Source: Noviherbaspirillum cavernae (GTDB lineage Bacteria; Pseudomonadota; Gammaproteobacteria; Burkholderiales; Burkholderiaceae_D). Taken from it: a stretch of 64,000 nt of DNA. The notes beneath the pieces are model-generated. The model saw nothing but the letters and a program-made list of their open reading frames with translations, was not told the DNA's origin and made no database searches. The stretch spans positions 3,162,001 through 3,226,000 of the forward strand of contig NZ_QYUN01000002.1 of NCBI RefSeq assembly GCF_003590875.1, in the 5' to 3' direction. Both the position numbers and the translations under genes were made by a program. Positions 8,178 through 16,964 of the stretch are shown here, in pieces; positions within the stretch are counted from its first letter, which is position 1; each line of letters starts with the position of its first letter.

Positions 8178-9905
8178 TTACTTCAGCATCGGCAAATTCA
8201 AGCCATTGCGCTTGGCACATGCAATCGCCGTCTCGTAGCCGGCATCGGCATGGCGCATCACGCCCGAGCCGCAGTCGTTGACCAGCACCCGGCCCAGACG
8301 CTTGGCGGCGGCCTCGGTGCCGTCGGCCACGATCACCACGCCGGAGTGCTGCGAGTAACCCATGCCGACGCCACCGCCGTGGTGCAGGCTGACCCAGGTC
8401 GCGCCGCCGGCGGTGTTCAAGAGGGCGTTCAACAGCGGCCAGTCGGAGACGGCGTCGGTGCCGTCCTTCATGCTTTCGGTTTCGCGGTTCGGGCTGGCGA
8501 CCGAGCCGGTGTCGAGGTGGTCGCGGCCGATGACGATCGGGGCTTTCAGTTCGCCGTTCTTGACCATTTCATTGAAGGCGAGACCGGCGATGTGGCGTTC
8601 ACCGAGGCCGAGCCAGCAGATGCGTGCCGGCAAGCCCTGGAAGGCGATGCGGTCGCGTGCCATGTCGAGCCAGTTGTGCACGTGCTTGTTGTCGGGGAAC
8701 AGTTCCTTGATCTTGGCGTCGGTCTTGTAGATGTCTTCGGGGTCGCCGGACAGGGCCACCCAGCGGAACGGGCCCTTGCCTTCGCAGAACAGCGGACGGA
8801 TGTAGGCGGGGACGAAGCCGGGGAAGTCGAACGCGTTCTTGACGCCTTGATCCAGCGCGACCTGACGGATGTTGTTGCCGTAGTCGACCACGTAGCTGCC
8901 GAGCGCCTGGAAGTCGAGCATGGCTTGCACGTGGATGGCGCAAGACTTGGCGGCGGCATCGCTCAATTTGGCGTGCTGGCCTTGGTCTTGCTGCGCGGCT
9001 TTCCATTGCGCCACGCTCCAGCCGGCCGGCAGGTAGCCGTTGATGAGGTCGTGCGCCGAGGTCTGGTCGGTGACGAGGTCGGGCTTGATGCCGCCGGCCT
9101 TGGCGCGCTTGACCAGTTCCGGCAGGATTTCGGCGGCGTTGCCGAGCAGGCCGATGGAGACGGTTTCCTTGCGTTCGGTGTGGTATTTGATCAGGGCGAT
9201 GGCGTCGTCGATGTCTTTCGCCTGCTTGTCGAGGTAGCGGGTGCGCAGGCGGAAGTCGATGCTGGATTGCTGGCATTCGATGTTGAGCGAGACGGCACCG
9301 GCCAGGGTGGCGGCCAGCGGCTGCGCGCCGCCCATGCCGCCGAGGCCGGCGGTCAGGATCCAGCGGCCGGCGAGGCTGCCGCCGAAGTGCTGGCGGCCGG
9401 CTTCGCCGAAGGTTTCATAGGTGCCTTGCACGATGCCCTGGCTGCCGATGTAGATCCAGGAGCCGGCGGTCATCTGGCCGTACATGAACAGGCCCTTGCG
9501 GTCGAGTTCGTTGAAGTGCTCCCAGTTGCCCCATTTCGGCACGAGGTTGGAGTTGGCGAGCAAGACGCGCGGGGCGTCGGGATGGGTCTGGAACACGCCG
9601 ACCGGCTTGCCGGATTGCACCAAGAGCGATTCGTCGTCGTTCAGGTTCTTCAGGACGTCGAGGATCCTGTCGTAGCATTCCCAGTTGCGCGCGGCGCGGC
9701 CGATGCCGCCGTATACCACGAGGTGCTTCGGGTTCTCGGCCACTTCCGGGTCGAGGTTGTTTTGCAGCATGCGGTAGGCCGCTTCGGTTTGCCAGCTCTT
9801 GCAGACCTTCTCGCTGCCGCGCGGCGCGCGGATCTCGCGGGATGCATCCCAGCGCGGGTCGTTGGTCAGGTTGTTCAGTTGGGTGTTCTCGGTGATGCTG
9901 TTCAT
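8178..9905 (-). CDS. hutU: Urocanate hydratase (canonical copy)
   Basis: NAD-dependent cytoplasmic enzyme adding water to urocanate to give 4-imidazolone-5-propionate, step two of histidine degradation. It has 575 residues, normal for the family. Conserved blocks are [60 protein letters not shown] and [12 protein letters not shown] with the NAD-binding catalytic cysteine. The ATG at 9905 is set by GGAGAG 6 nt upstream; the frame stays open further but has no start signal. Every motif I recall from characterised HutU is kept, so this copy is probably the true urocanase. hutH, hutI and hutG/F are absent from the window. It is last in a seven-gene minus-strand run and close to the IS. Confidence 0.95.
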   Translation of the reverse strand: MNSITENTQLNNLTNDPRWDASREIRAPRGSEKVCKSWQTEAAYRMLQNNLDPEVAENPKHLVVYGGIGRAARNWECYDRILDVLKNLNDDESLLVQSGKPVGVFQTHPDAPRVLLANSNLVPKWGNWEHFNELDRKGLFMYGQMTAGSWIYIGSQGIVQGTYETFGEAGRQHFGGSLAGRWILTAGLGGMGGAQPLAATLAGAVSLNIECQQSSIDFRLRTRYLDKQAKDIDDAIALIKYHTERKETVSIGLLGNAAEILPELVKRAKAGGIKPDLVTDQTSAHDLINGYLPAGWSVAQWKAAQQDQGQHAKLSDAAAKSCAIHVQAMLDFQALGSYVVDYGNNIRQVALDQGVKNAFDFPGFVPAYIRPLFCEGKGPFRWVALSGDPEDIYKTDAKIKELFPDNKHVHNWLDMARDRIAFQGLPARICWLGLGERHIAGLAFNEMVKNGELKAPIVIGRDHLDTGSVASPNRETESMKDGTDAVSDWPLLNALLNTAGGATWVSLHHGGGVGMGYSQHSGVVIVADGTEAAAKRLGRVLVNDCGSGVMRHADAGYETAIACAKRNGLNLPMLK

Positions 9906-10082
9906 GGTGTTCTCTCCAATCAGATGTTGAGTTGAGTGAATGACGTTTATTGCTTTACAGAAGACAAGACGTCCCCCTGCCGGCCGATTGCGTCGGCAGC
10001 ATTTGTTGCAAGTGATGCGGAAGGTTTGCGCCGCCGGCACGGTCGGCAGCCGCCCCGTCAGGCGGCGCCGGTCGTGCGGGCT
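9906..10082. other. Spacer between quinone oxidoreductase and hutU1
   Basis: 177 bp without a gene. Just beyond the oxidoreductase stop, an imperfect GC-rich hairpin (arms near 10030-10050 and 10060-10076) could act as a weak attenuator or RNA-stabilising structure. The rest includes the A+T-richer leader of hutU1. hutU1 may therefore have its own promoter, but none is clear. Confidence 0.4.
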
Positions 10083-11054
10083 TCAGTCGGATCCGGCGAT
10101 GTCGAGGATCAGCTTGCCGACGGTTTTGCGTGATGCCAGATCGTCGAGCGCGCTGTTCAGTTTCTCCATCGGATAACGCGATCCGATGTCGACCGTCAGC
10201 TTGCCTGCTTCGATCTGCTTGCCGATGTCGTCGACCGCGCGGCGGATCAGATCGAGGTCGCGCTCGTGGCTCCAGTACACGCCGACCGCCGATGCATTCT
10301 TGAGCAGCAGGCGGTTGCTCTTGATCTCGGCGATGCGCCCGCCGGCAAAGCCGACGATGCACAGGCGGCCGCGATAGGCGAGGCACTTCATGCTGCCGTC
10401 GGTGATGTCGCCGCCGACCGGATCGATGATGACGTCCGCGCCCTTCTTGCCGGTGATGTCGAGCACCTGCTGCAGCCAGTCGGAGGTGCGGTAGTTGATC
10501 ACGTGGGTGGCACCGCGCTCGCGGCACAGTTCCAGCTTGTCGTCGCTGCCGGCGGTGGCGATCACGGTTGCGCCGGCATTGACGGCCAGCTGTATCGCGG
10601 CCAGGCCGACGCCGCCTGCGGCCGCGTGGATCAGCACCGTTTCACCGGCACGCACGGCAGCGCGATCATGCAATGCAATCCATGCGGTCGGCCACACCAC
10701 CGGCAAGGCGGCGGCGCGCGCCAGCGGCAAGCCCTTCGGCACGCGAATCAGTTTCTCTTCATCGACGATGGCGTATTCGCCGAACGCGCCCCACACCACC
10801 TTGGCCGCGATCAGGTCGCCCGGCTTGAATGCGCTGCCGTAAGGCGCACGTTCGATGTGGCCGCTGACTTCCTGCCCCGGCACGAAGGGCAGCGGCGGCT
10901 TGATCTGGTACGCGCCCTGCGTCATCAGCACGTCGGAAAAATTGAGCGCCGCGTGGCTCACGCGCACCAGCACCTGTCCCTGCTGCGGTTCGGGGACCGG
11001 CTGCTCCACGAGCTGCGGTGCTCCCTGCAGATCCTGAACGATCCATGCCTTCAT
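10083..11054 (-). CDS. Zinc-independent NADPH:quinone oxidoreductase-family reductase
   Basis: Medium-chain dehydrogenase/reductase of the QOR branch, 323 residues. The N-terminal GroES-like domain carries the family block VPGQEVSGHIE, and the Rossmann motif AAAGGVGLAAIQLA starts at about residue 144. The cysteine pattern of zinc alcohol dehydrogenases is missing, as expected for quinone/enone reductases. Its start overlaps the CoA-transferase stop by 4 bp (ATGA), so the two are coupled. In this setting it may reduce an enoyl- or acrylate-type intermediate of the pathway; the substrate is unknown. Confidence 0.85.
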   Translation of the reverse strand: MKAWIVQDLQGAPQLVEQPVPEPQQGQVLVRVSHAALNFSDVLMTQGAYQIKPPLPFVPGQEVSGHIERAPYGSAFKPGDLIAAKVVWGAFGEYAIVDEEKLIRVPKGLPLARAAALPVVWPTAWIALHDRAAVRAGETVLIHAAAGGVGLAAIQLAVNAGATVIATAGSDDKLELCRERGATHVINYRTSDWLQQVLDITGKKGADVIIDPVGGDITDGSMKCLAYRGRLCIVGFAGGRIAEIKSNRLLLKNASAVGVYWSHERDLDLIRRAVDDIGKQIEAGKLTVDIGSRYPMEKLNSALDDLASRKTVGKLILDIAGSD

Positions 11055-12223
11055 ATTGCCTGCCTCTGTTTGAGTTGTTCGATGTCCGCGTCGTTCATGC
11101 CGAGTCCCTTCAGCACTTCGACGGTATGCTCGCCCAGCATCGGGTCGCGCTGCGCTTCATTCGGCGCGTCGGAGAAGCGCGCCGGCTGCTGCATGAACTG
11201 CATCGGACCGCACAGCGGGTGGGCCATCGCATGCAGCATGTGCGTGCTCTGTTCCTGCAATTGCCGATGCGCCGTTGCCAGATCCCACACCGGACCGGCG
11301 GGGATATCGGCTTCGCGGCAGTCACTCAGGACTTCCTCGACCGTGTGCGTACGCGTCCATGCGGAAATGATTGCCTTCAGTTCATCCACGTTCGCGCTGC
11401 GCACCGTCTTGTTGCAGAAGCGCGGATCGTCATTCAGTTCAGGTTTGCCGATCATGGCGGCGAACTTGCGGAATGCGCCGTCATGGCTAACCACCGCCAC
11501 CACGTGTCCGTCGCGCGCCGGGAAACTGTCCACCGGCGTCGTCATCGGATGACGATTGCCGACCCGCATCGGCGCCTTGCCGTCGGCCAGCAGGCGGCTG
11601 AACGCCGTCACCTGCAAGGCCAGCATGGCGTCGAACATCGCGAGGTCGATGTAGCGGCCGGGGCCGCCGCGCTCGCGCGACAGCAATGCCGCGAGAATCG
11701 ACCACGAGCCGAACAGGCCGGTCCACATGTCGGCGATCGATTCGCCGACGCAGGTCGGATCGCCGTCGGGCGTGCCGGTGATGTGCATCAGGCCCGACAT
11801 CGCCTGGATCACGAGGTCGTAGGCCGGCTGCTCGCGCAGATTGCCGCTCTGGCCGAAGCCGGAGATGCTGAGATAGACCAGACGCGGATTGATGGCGGAG
11901 AGACTCTCGTAATCGACACCGAGACGTTTCGCCACGCCGGGCCGGAAGTTCTCCACCACCACGTCGGCATCGGCCACCAGCTTGCGCAAGACCTCGCAAG
12001 CCTCGGGCTGCTTCAAGTTGAGCGTGATGCTTTTCTTGTTGCGGTTGAGCTGCGCGAAGTACACGCTGTAATCATTGACATGGGGACCAAAGTGCCGCGA
12101 ATCGTCGCCGCTGCCGGGCGTCTCGATCTTGATCACTTCCGCGCCCATGTCAGCCAGCAAGGCGGTGCAGTACGGGCCGGACATGACCCGCGACAAATCC
12201 ACCACCTTGATACCGGAAAGCAT
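11051..12223 (-). CDS. CaiB/BaiF family (class III) CoA transferase
   Basis: 390-residue class III CoA transferase, moving CoA from one carboxylic acid to another without a free acid intermediate bound covalently in the class I manner. The family start MLSGIKVVDLSRVMSGPYCT is followed by LADMGAEVIKIE (the IE block), then NRNKKSITLNLK, and FRPGVAKRLGVDYESL; the Asp of GESIADMWTGLFG is a good candidate for the catalytic aspartate that forms the acyl anhydride. The ATG at 12223 matches the family N-terminus; the frame continues upstream into a repeat and is not used. Coupled to the reductase downstream. The acid it activates is unknown. Confidence 0.88.
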   Translation of the reverse strand: MLSGIKVVDLSRVMSGPYCTALLADMGAEVIKIETPGSGDDSRHFGPHVNDYSVYFAQLNRNKKSITLNLKQPEACEVLRKLVADADVVVENFRPGVAKRLGVDYESLSAINPRLVYLSISGFGQSGNLREQPAYDLVIQAMSGLMHITGTPDGDPTCVGESIADMWTGLFGSWSILAALLSRERGGPGRYIDLAMFDAMLALQVTAFSRLLADGKAPMRVGNRHPMTTPVDSFPARDGHVVAVVSHDGAFRKFAAMIGKPELNDDPRFCNKTVRSANVDELKAIISAWTRTHTVEEVLSDCREADIPAGPVWDLATAHRQLQEQSTHMLHAMAHPLCGPMQFMQQPARFSDAPNEAQRDPMLGEHTVEVLKGLGMNDADIEQLKQRQAI

Positions 12224-12245
12224 ACCCACTGTTTTCTCCTGATGT

Positions 12246-12436
12246 AGAGCGTCTGACAAAATAAAGCGAAGCGGTTCTGAGTAGAGTGAAGCAGGGAATT
12301 CGGGCAGCATGCTGCCCGCCTGCACAACGGCACAGGCATGCAAGCCTGTGCGCACCCTGCAAGGGCGCCGTCGCAGACAGTACGGCTGTACGGCAAGACG
12401 GCGCAACGCCCTCAGAATGATTTTGTTTGACGCTCT
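12246..12436. repeat. Palindromic repeat element, copy 1 (with internal extra DNA)
   Basis: 191-bp element with ends AGAGCGTC (12246-12253) and GACGCTCT (12429-12436). The left end reads AGAGCGTCTGACAAAATAAA, the inverse right end AGAGCGTCAAACAAAATCAT. Next to each end are GCGAAGCGGTTCTGAG and the complementary CTCAGA. It shares ends and the interior CGCAGACAGTACG...GTACGGCAAG block with 54128-54241. Compared with that copy it holds about 75 extra bp containing two clean palindromes (GGGCAGCATGCTGCCC and CACAGGC...GCCTGTG). Its first bases overlap the ATPase stop codon. Confidence 0.8.
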
Positions 12437-13230
12437 CAGCCAAACAACAAGGCGTCGTCCTCAATCTGCTCATGGCAGGATTCGGAGAACAGGCGCAGCA
12501 GATCAGGCACGTCGAACTTGCTGCGCTTCTCGCCTTGCACATCGAATGCGATGTTCCCCTTGTGGAACATCACGGTGCGATCGCCGTAATCGAGCGCCTG
12601 CCGCATGCTGTGCGTGACCATCATCACGGTCAGCTTCTTTTCGCGCACGAGGCCGTCGGTCAGCTGCATCACGAAATCGGCGGTCTTCGGATCGAGCGCG
12701 GCGGTGTGTTCGTCCAGCAGCAGCACCTTGGTTTCCGCCAGCGTCGCCATCAACAGGCTGACCGCCTGGCGCTGGCCGCCCGACAGCAGGCCCATCTGGT
12801 CGTGCAGGCGGTTTTCCAGCCCGAGGCCCAGACGCGACAGCGATTCGCGGAAGCGGTCGCGGTACTCGGCGCGCAGCGCATTCGACAGGCCGCGCGGCGT
12901 GGTGCGCTTCAACGCAAGCGCCATGTTTTCCTCGATCGTCAGCTGCTCGCAGGTGCCCGCCAGCGGGTCCTGGAACACCCGCGACAGCAGGCGCGCGCGT
13001 TCGCGCACCGGCCAGCGCGTGATGTCCTGTCCGGCCACCGTCAGCTTGCCTTCGCTGACCGGGATCACGCCCGCCAGCACGTTGAGGAACGTCGACTTGC
13101 CCGCGCCGTTGGTGCCGATCACGGTCACGAACTGGCCTGCCGGGATCGAGAGCGAAGCACCTTGCAGCGCATGGTTTTCCAGCACGGTGCCCGGCTTGAA
13201 CACCACATGAATGTTTTTCGCTTCAATCAT
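12436..13230 (-). CDS. ABC transporter ATP-binding protein
   Basis: 264-residue cytoplasmic ATPase driving the adjacent permease. Walker A GTNGAGKST lies at about residues 39-47, the ABC signature is LLSGGQRQA, and Walker B is VLLLDEHTAALDP; the H-loop follows in MMVTHSMRQ. The ATG at 13230 (MIEAKNIHVVF) overlaps the permease stop by 4 bp. An open frame continues far upstream but only as an out-of-frame shadow of the permease. This ATPase type belongs with PF04392-type binding proteins (TrpXYZ-like uptake systems). Solute: unknown, possibly the compound handled by the two hydratases. Confidence 0.9.
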   Translation of the reverse strand: MIEAKNIHVVFKPGTVLENHALQGASLSIPAGQFVTVIGTNGAGKSTFLNVLAGVIPVSEGKLTVAGQDITRWPVRERARLLSRVFQDPLAGTCEQLTIEENMALALKRTTPRGLSNALRAEYRDRFRESLSRLGLGLENRLHDQMGLLSGGQRQAVSLLMATLAETKVLLLDEHTAALDPKTADFVMQLTDGLVREKKLTVMMVTHSMRQALDYGDRTVMFHKGNIAFDVQGEKRSKFDVPDLLRLFSESCHEQIEDDALLFG

Positions 13231-14132
13231 GACTGCACCTTCTTCAAAGCGGTGCGGCTGCGGCCGCGTTTGAACAGTTTCGTATCCGGTGCGACCAGGG
13301 CGAAGGCCACCAGCAGCGCCGTGACGATGTTGAGATCGGACGGCGTGATGCCGAAGCCGTCGAAACTCAGCGCCAGCGACACGATCAGCTTGTAGACCAC
13401 GGCGCCGATCACTGCGGAGATCAGCGCCAGCAGCATGGTGCGCTGAGGCATCAGCGCCGCGCCGCCGATCACGGCGGCAAAGCCGATCACGATCACGCCC
13501 ACGCCCATGTTCACGTCGGCCGCTCCCTGCGTCTGCGCAAACAGCGCACCGCCAACCGCGACCAGCGCATTGCCCAATGCCAGGCCGAGCCATTTCATGC
13601 GATCCGTGTTGACGCCGTTGGCGGCGGCCATCCGCTCGTTGGCGCCGGTGGCGCGCATCGCCAGACCCACCTCCGATTGCAGGAAGCGGTTCAGCAGCAG
13701 CACCAGCACGGTCATGCCCACCAGCAGCGCGACCGGCACTGCCCATTCGCTCGGCAGCGGCAGGTGCGACAGGAAGCTGAACACGGTGTCCTGCCCGAGC
13801 AGCGGCGTATTGGGACGCCCCATCACGCGCAGGTTGACCGAGTACAGCGCGACTGACACCAGGATGCCGGCGAGGATGTGCAGGATGCGCAGGCGCACGT
13901 TCATGTAGATGGTGATGCTGCCCGCCGCCGCACCCGCCAGGGCGGCACAGCCGGTGGCCACGAAGGGGTTGATGTCATGCGAAATCAGCGTCGCCGCGAC
14001 TGCGGCACCAAGGGGAAAGCTGCCTTCGACCGTAATGTCCGGAAAGTTCAGGATCCGGAAGGTCAACAGAGTCCCCAGCGCAACCAGGCCGAACAACAGT
14101 CCGGACTCCAGCGCGCCAAGAAAGGAATACAT
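13227..14132 (-). CDS. ABC transporter permease (BPD_transp_2 type)
   Basis: 301-residue integral membrane protein with about eight to nine hydrophobic segments, beginning MYSFLGALESGLLFGLVALG. NFPDITVEGSFPLGAAVAA is the conserved cytoplasmic/pore block of the permeases that pair with PF04392 binding proteins. The ATG at 14132 has GGAGGAG about 12 nt upstream. It lies 49 bp after the binding-protein gene and overlaps the ATPase gene by 4 bp, so one operon encodes a complete importer with a homodimeric permease. Confidence 0.88.
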   Translation of the reverse strand: MYSFLGALESGLLFGLVALGTLLTFRILNFPDITVEGSFPLGAAVAATLISHDINPFVATGCAALAGAAAGSITIYMNVRLRILHILAGILVSVALYSVNLRVMGRPNTPLLGQDTVFSFLSHLPLPSEWAVPVALLVGMTVLVLLLNRFLQSEVGLAMRATGANERMAAANGVNTDRMKWLGLALGNALVAVGGALFAQTQGAADVNMGVGVIVIGFAAVIGGAALMPQRTMLLALISAVIGAVVYKLIVSLALSFDGFGITPSDLNIVTALLVAFALVAPDTKLFKRGRSRTALKKVQS

Positions 14133-14181
14133 ATTCACGTCGTCTCCTCCGCCCGCCGAAGCGGGCACATGCAAATTGCTG

Positions 14182-15138
14182 TTACTTGTTTACGAATTCC
14201 GCCTTGGCCTGGACCGATGCCGGTACCTGCAAGCCGGTCGCCTGCACCGCGCGCTGGTTGACGACGGTGCGGAAGGCGTTGGGGATGGCCACATCGATCT
14301 CGCCAGGCTTTGTACCGGACAGGATTTGCGCAACCTGCTTTGCCGCAGTCTGCCCGACCGCGGTGTAGTCGAAGCCGATGGAGGCGATCGCGCCGCGCTC
14401 GACCGAGCGGGTCTCGCCGGTGAACAGCGGAATCTTCTTTTCCTGCGCGACCTTGGCGATTGCCTCGAGCGCAGCGTAGACCGTCACGTCGTTGGGAATC
14501 CAGACCGAATCGACCTTGCCGACCAGCGAGCGCATCGAGGCGATGGCATCGTTGGAGTTGGGTACCGGCGACTCGACGAGCGTGATGCCGGCCGAACCGG
14601 CCACCTTCTTCATCACTTCCAGCTGATAGCGCGAACCGTCCAGACCCGGGTTGAACAGCACGCCCAGCCGCTTCAGGTTCGGCACGAACTGCTGCATCAG
14701 GCGTACCTGCAGGTTGATCGGTGCCAGATCGGACACGCCGGTGGCATTGGCACCCGGCTTGTCGAAACGCGACACGACCTTGGCACCGACCGGATCGGTG
14801 ACCACCGTGAACACGATCGGCACTTCCTTGGTCGCGGACATGGCCGCCTGCGCCATCGGCGTGGTGATCGTCACGATGACGTCGGGACGATCACCCACAT
14901 ACTTGCGCACGATCTGCGCCGCGGTGCCCATGTTGCCCTGCGCGGTCTGGTATTCGAGCTTCAGATTCTTGCCTTCTTCATAGCCCGCCGCCTTCAAGCC
15001 TTGCACCAGACCCGCCTTCACTTCCAGCAACTGCGGAATGTCGATCATGTTGGCGATTGCCACTGTTTTTTGTTGTGCCATCGCCCCCTGTGCCACGAGT
15101 GCCAATACACATGCCATTGCTTTCAATCGAAACTTCAT
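14182..15138 (-). CDS. ABC transporter substrate-binding protein (PF04392 type)
   Basis: Periplasmic solute receptor of 318 residues. Signal peptide MKFRLKAMACVLALVAQGAMA is cleaved before QQKTVAIANM. The mature part shows the two-lobed type with VPIVFTVVTDPVGAKVV and NPGLDGSRYQLEVMKK, as in TrpX-like receptors of small aromatic or amino-acid solutes. The ATG at 15138 has a GGAGACAC ribosome site. It lies 26 bp after hutU2, which ties uptake to hydratase expression. The solute is not identifiable from sequence; an imidazole- or indole-ring acid is an inference from context. Confidence 0.87.
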   Translation of the reverse strand: MKFRLKAMACVLALVAQGAMAQQKTVAIANMIDIPQLLEVKAGLVQGLKAAGYEEGKNLKLEYQTAQGNMGTAAQIVRKYVGDRPDVIVTITTPMAQAAMSATKEVPIVFTVVTDPVGAKVVSRFDKPGANATGVSDLAPINLQVRLMQQFVPNLKRLGVLFNPGLDGSRYQLEVMKKVAGSAGITLVESPVPNSNDAIASMRSLVGKVDSVWIPNDVTVYAALEAIAKVAQEKKIPLFTGETRSVERGAIASIGFDYTAVGQTAAKQVAQILSGTKPGEIDVAIPNAFRTVVNQRAVQATGLQVPASVQAKAEFVNK

Positions 15139-15164
15139 TTGTGTCTCCTCCAAAGGTTGAAGCG

Positions 15165-16829
15165 TTAGTCAACGAAAGGTAATTTCACCTGATGCTCTTT
15201 TGCCGTCTCCAGCGCAATGTCGTAGCCCGCATCGGCGTGGCGCACCACGCCGCTGGCCGGGTCGTTCCACAGCAGACGCTTGATGCGCTCGTCGGCATCG
15301 GCGCTGCCATCGGCCACCACTGCCATGCCGGAGTGAATCGAGTAGCCCATGCCCACGCCGCCGCCGTGATGCAGGCTGACCCAGTCGGCGCCGCCGGCGG
15401 TGTTCAGCATCGCGTTGAGCAGCGGCCAGTCAGCCACCGCGTCGGAGCCGTCCAGCATGCCTTCGGTTTCGCGGTTGGGGCTGGCGACCGAGCCGGAATC
15501 CATGTGGTCGCGACTGATGGCGACCGGCGCGCTCAGTTCGCCATTCCTGACCATCTCGTTGATCGCCAAGCCCGCCAGATGACGCTCGCCCAGACCGAGC
15601 CAGCAGATGCGCGCAGGCAAGCCCTGGAAGCGCACGCATTCGCGCGCAAGATCGAGCCAGCGGTGCAGCATCTTGTCGCCGGAGAAAAGCTGGCGCAATT
15701 TTGCGTCGGTCTTGTAGATGTCTTCCGGATCGCCGGACAGCGCGACCCAGCGGAACGGCCCCTTGCCGCGGCAGAACAGCGGACGCACATAGGCCACGAC
15801 GAACGAGGGGAAATCGAAGGCGTTGACCACGCCTTCTTCGTAGGCGACCTGGCGGATGTTGTTGCCATAGTCGAATACGACTGCGCCGCGCTTGCGGAAT
15901 TCGAGCATCGCATTGACGTGCTCGGTGATGGATTTGCGCGCCGCGGCGACGATGGAATCGGGATTGCTCTTCTGCGCGTCCTGCCACTGGCTGACGGTCC
16001 AGCCTGCCGGCAGATAGCCGTACACCAGATCATGCGCGGCAGTCTGGTCGGTCACCGCATCCGGGCACAGGCCGCGCCGCGCGATTTCCGGCAGCACTTC
16101 GGCCGCATTGCCGAGCAGACCGACCGACAGGCCCTTGCCTTCCTTGCGCGCCCGTTCGATCAGGTGCAGCGCATCGTCGAGGCTGGTCGCCTGGCAATCC
16201 AGATAGCCGGTACGCAGACGCATGTCGATCCGCGCCTGCTGGCATTCGACCACGAGGATCGCCGCGCCAGCCATGCGACCAGCCAGGGGCTGCGAACCGC
16301 CCATGCCGCCCAGGCCAGAAGTCAGGATCCAGCGGCCGGCCATGTTGCCGTTGAAATGCTGGTGCGCGACTTCGCAGTAGGTTTCGAAGGTGCCTTGCAC
16401 CGTGCCTTGGCTGCCGATATAGAACCACGAACCGGCGGTCATCTGGCCGTACATCATCAGGCCGAGGCTGTCGAGCTTGTGGAAATGCTCGGGCGTCGCC
16501 CACTTCGGCACGAGGTTGGAGTTGGCGATCAGGACGCGCGGCGCGCCGGCATGGGTCTTCAAGACTGCCACCGGCTTGCCGGACTGCACCATCAGCGTTT
16601 CATCTTCCTGCAAATTCTTCAAAGCCTCGACGATCTGCTCAAACGCGCGCCAGTTGCGCGCCGCCTTGCCCAGCCCGCCATACACGATCAGCTCGGATGG
16701 ATTTTCCGCCACGTCCGGATCGAGATTGTTCATCAGCATGCGCAACGGACCTTCGATGCGCCAGTTGCGTGTATTCAGCTCCGTCCCCCGGGGTGCCCGT
16801 ACCGTGCGGGACACGCTTTCCTTCGTCAT
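15165..16829 (-). CDS. Urocanate hydratase paralogue, diverged
   Basis: 554-residue NAD-dependent hydratase of the HutU family, first gene of the run. It keeps the core ([44 protein letters not shown] with the catalytic cysteine). It departs from the canonical copy at normally fixed places: [17 protein letters not shown] for [34 protein letters not shown] for [31 protein letters not shown] for [14 protein letters not shown], and ISRDHMD for IGRDHLD. Start at 16829 is supported by GAGGAG. A related but different substrate is plausible (thiourocanate of ergothioneine breakdown is one known example of a HutU-family alternative), but this is inference. The name hutU is avoided for that reason. 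Confidence 0.85.
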   Translation of the reverse strand: MTKESVSRTVRAPRGTELNTRNWRIEGPLRMLMNNLDPDVAENPSELIVYGGLGKAARNWRAFEQIVEALKNLQEDETLMVQSGKPVAVLKTHAGAPRVLIANSNLVPKWATPEHFHKLDSLGLMMYGQMTAGSWFYIGSQGTVQGTFETYCEVAHQHFNGNMAGRWILTSGLGGMGGSQPLAGRMAGAAILVVECQQARIDMRLRTGYLDCQATSLDDALHLIERARKEGKGLSVGLLGNAAEVLPEIARRGLCPDAVTDQTAAHDLVYGYLPAGWTVSQWQDAQKSNPDSIVAAARKSITEHVNAMLEFRKRGAVVFDYGNNIRQVAYEEGVVNAFDFPSFVVAYVRPLFCRGKGPFRWVALSGDPEDIYKTDAKLRQLFSGDKMLHRWLDLARECVRFQGLPARICWLGLGERHLAGLAINEMVRNGELSAPVAISRDHMDSGSVASPNRETEGMLDGSDAVADWPLLNAMLNTAGGADWVSLHHGGGVGMGYSIHSGMAVVADGSADADERIKRLLWNDPASGVVRHADAGYDIALETAKEHQVKLPFVD

Positions 16830-16964
16830 TCTAATCTCCTCAAGGCTTGCTTATCCATGTGTATTGCACATATACATTCACATGGGCTTGAACTAGACTA
16901 TCCGCTCGGCCAGATGAGAAAACAAACGATTTATCCGAATAGGTATGCATGAGTAAAACTCATC
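16830..16964. promoter_or_regulatory. Divergent control region with two LysR-type boxes
   Basis: 135 bp between hutU2 and the lysR gene. Two palindromes fit the T-N11-A rule for LysR-type regulators: ATGTGTATTGCACAT at 16857-16871, 28 bp before the hutU2 start, and ATGAGTAAAACTCAT at 16949-16963, ending 1 bp before the lysR start. The second covers the lysR ribosome site, as expected for autorepression. The sequence is markedly A+T-richer than its surroundings. Confidence 0.6.

Noticed and set aside
8169..9935. 588-codon plus-strand frame opposite hutU1 (and the similar 586-codon frame at 15192-16952 opposite hutU2)
   Set aside because: Both lie exactly antisense to well-conserved hydratases and arise from the GC-rich third positions; the translations are low-complexity (Val/Ala/Gly/His-rich) and match no family.
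13231..13746. Upstream extension of the ABC ATPase frame
   Set aside because: It runs through the permease gene in another frame; the ATPase family begins at the ATG 13230.
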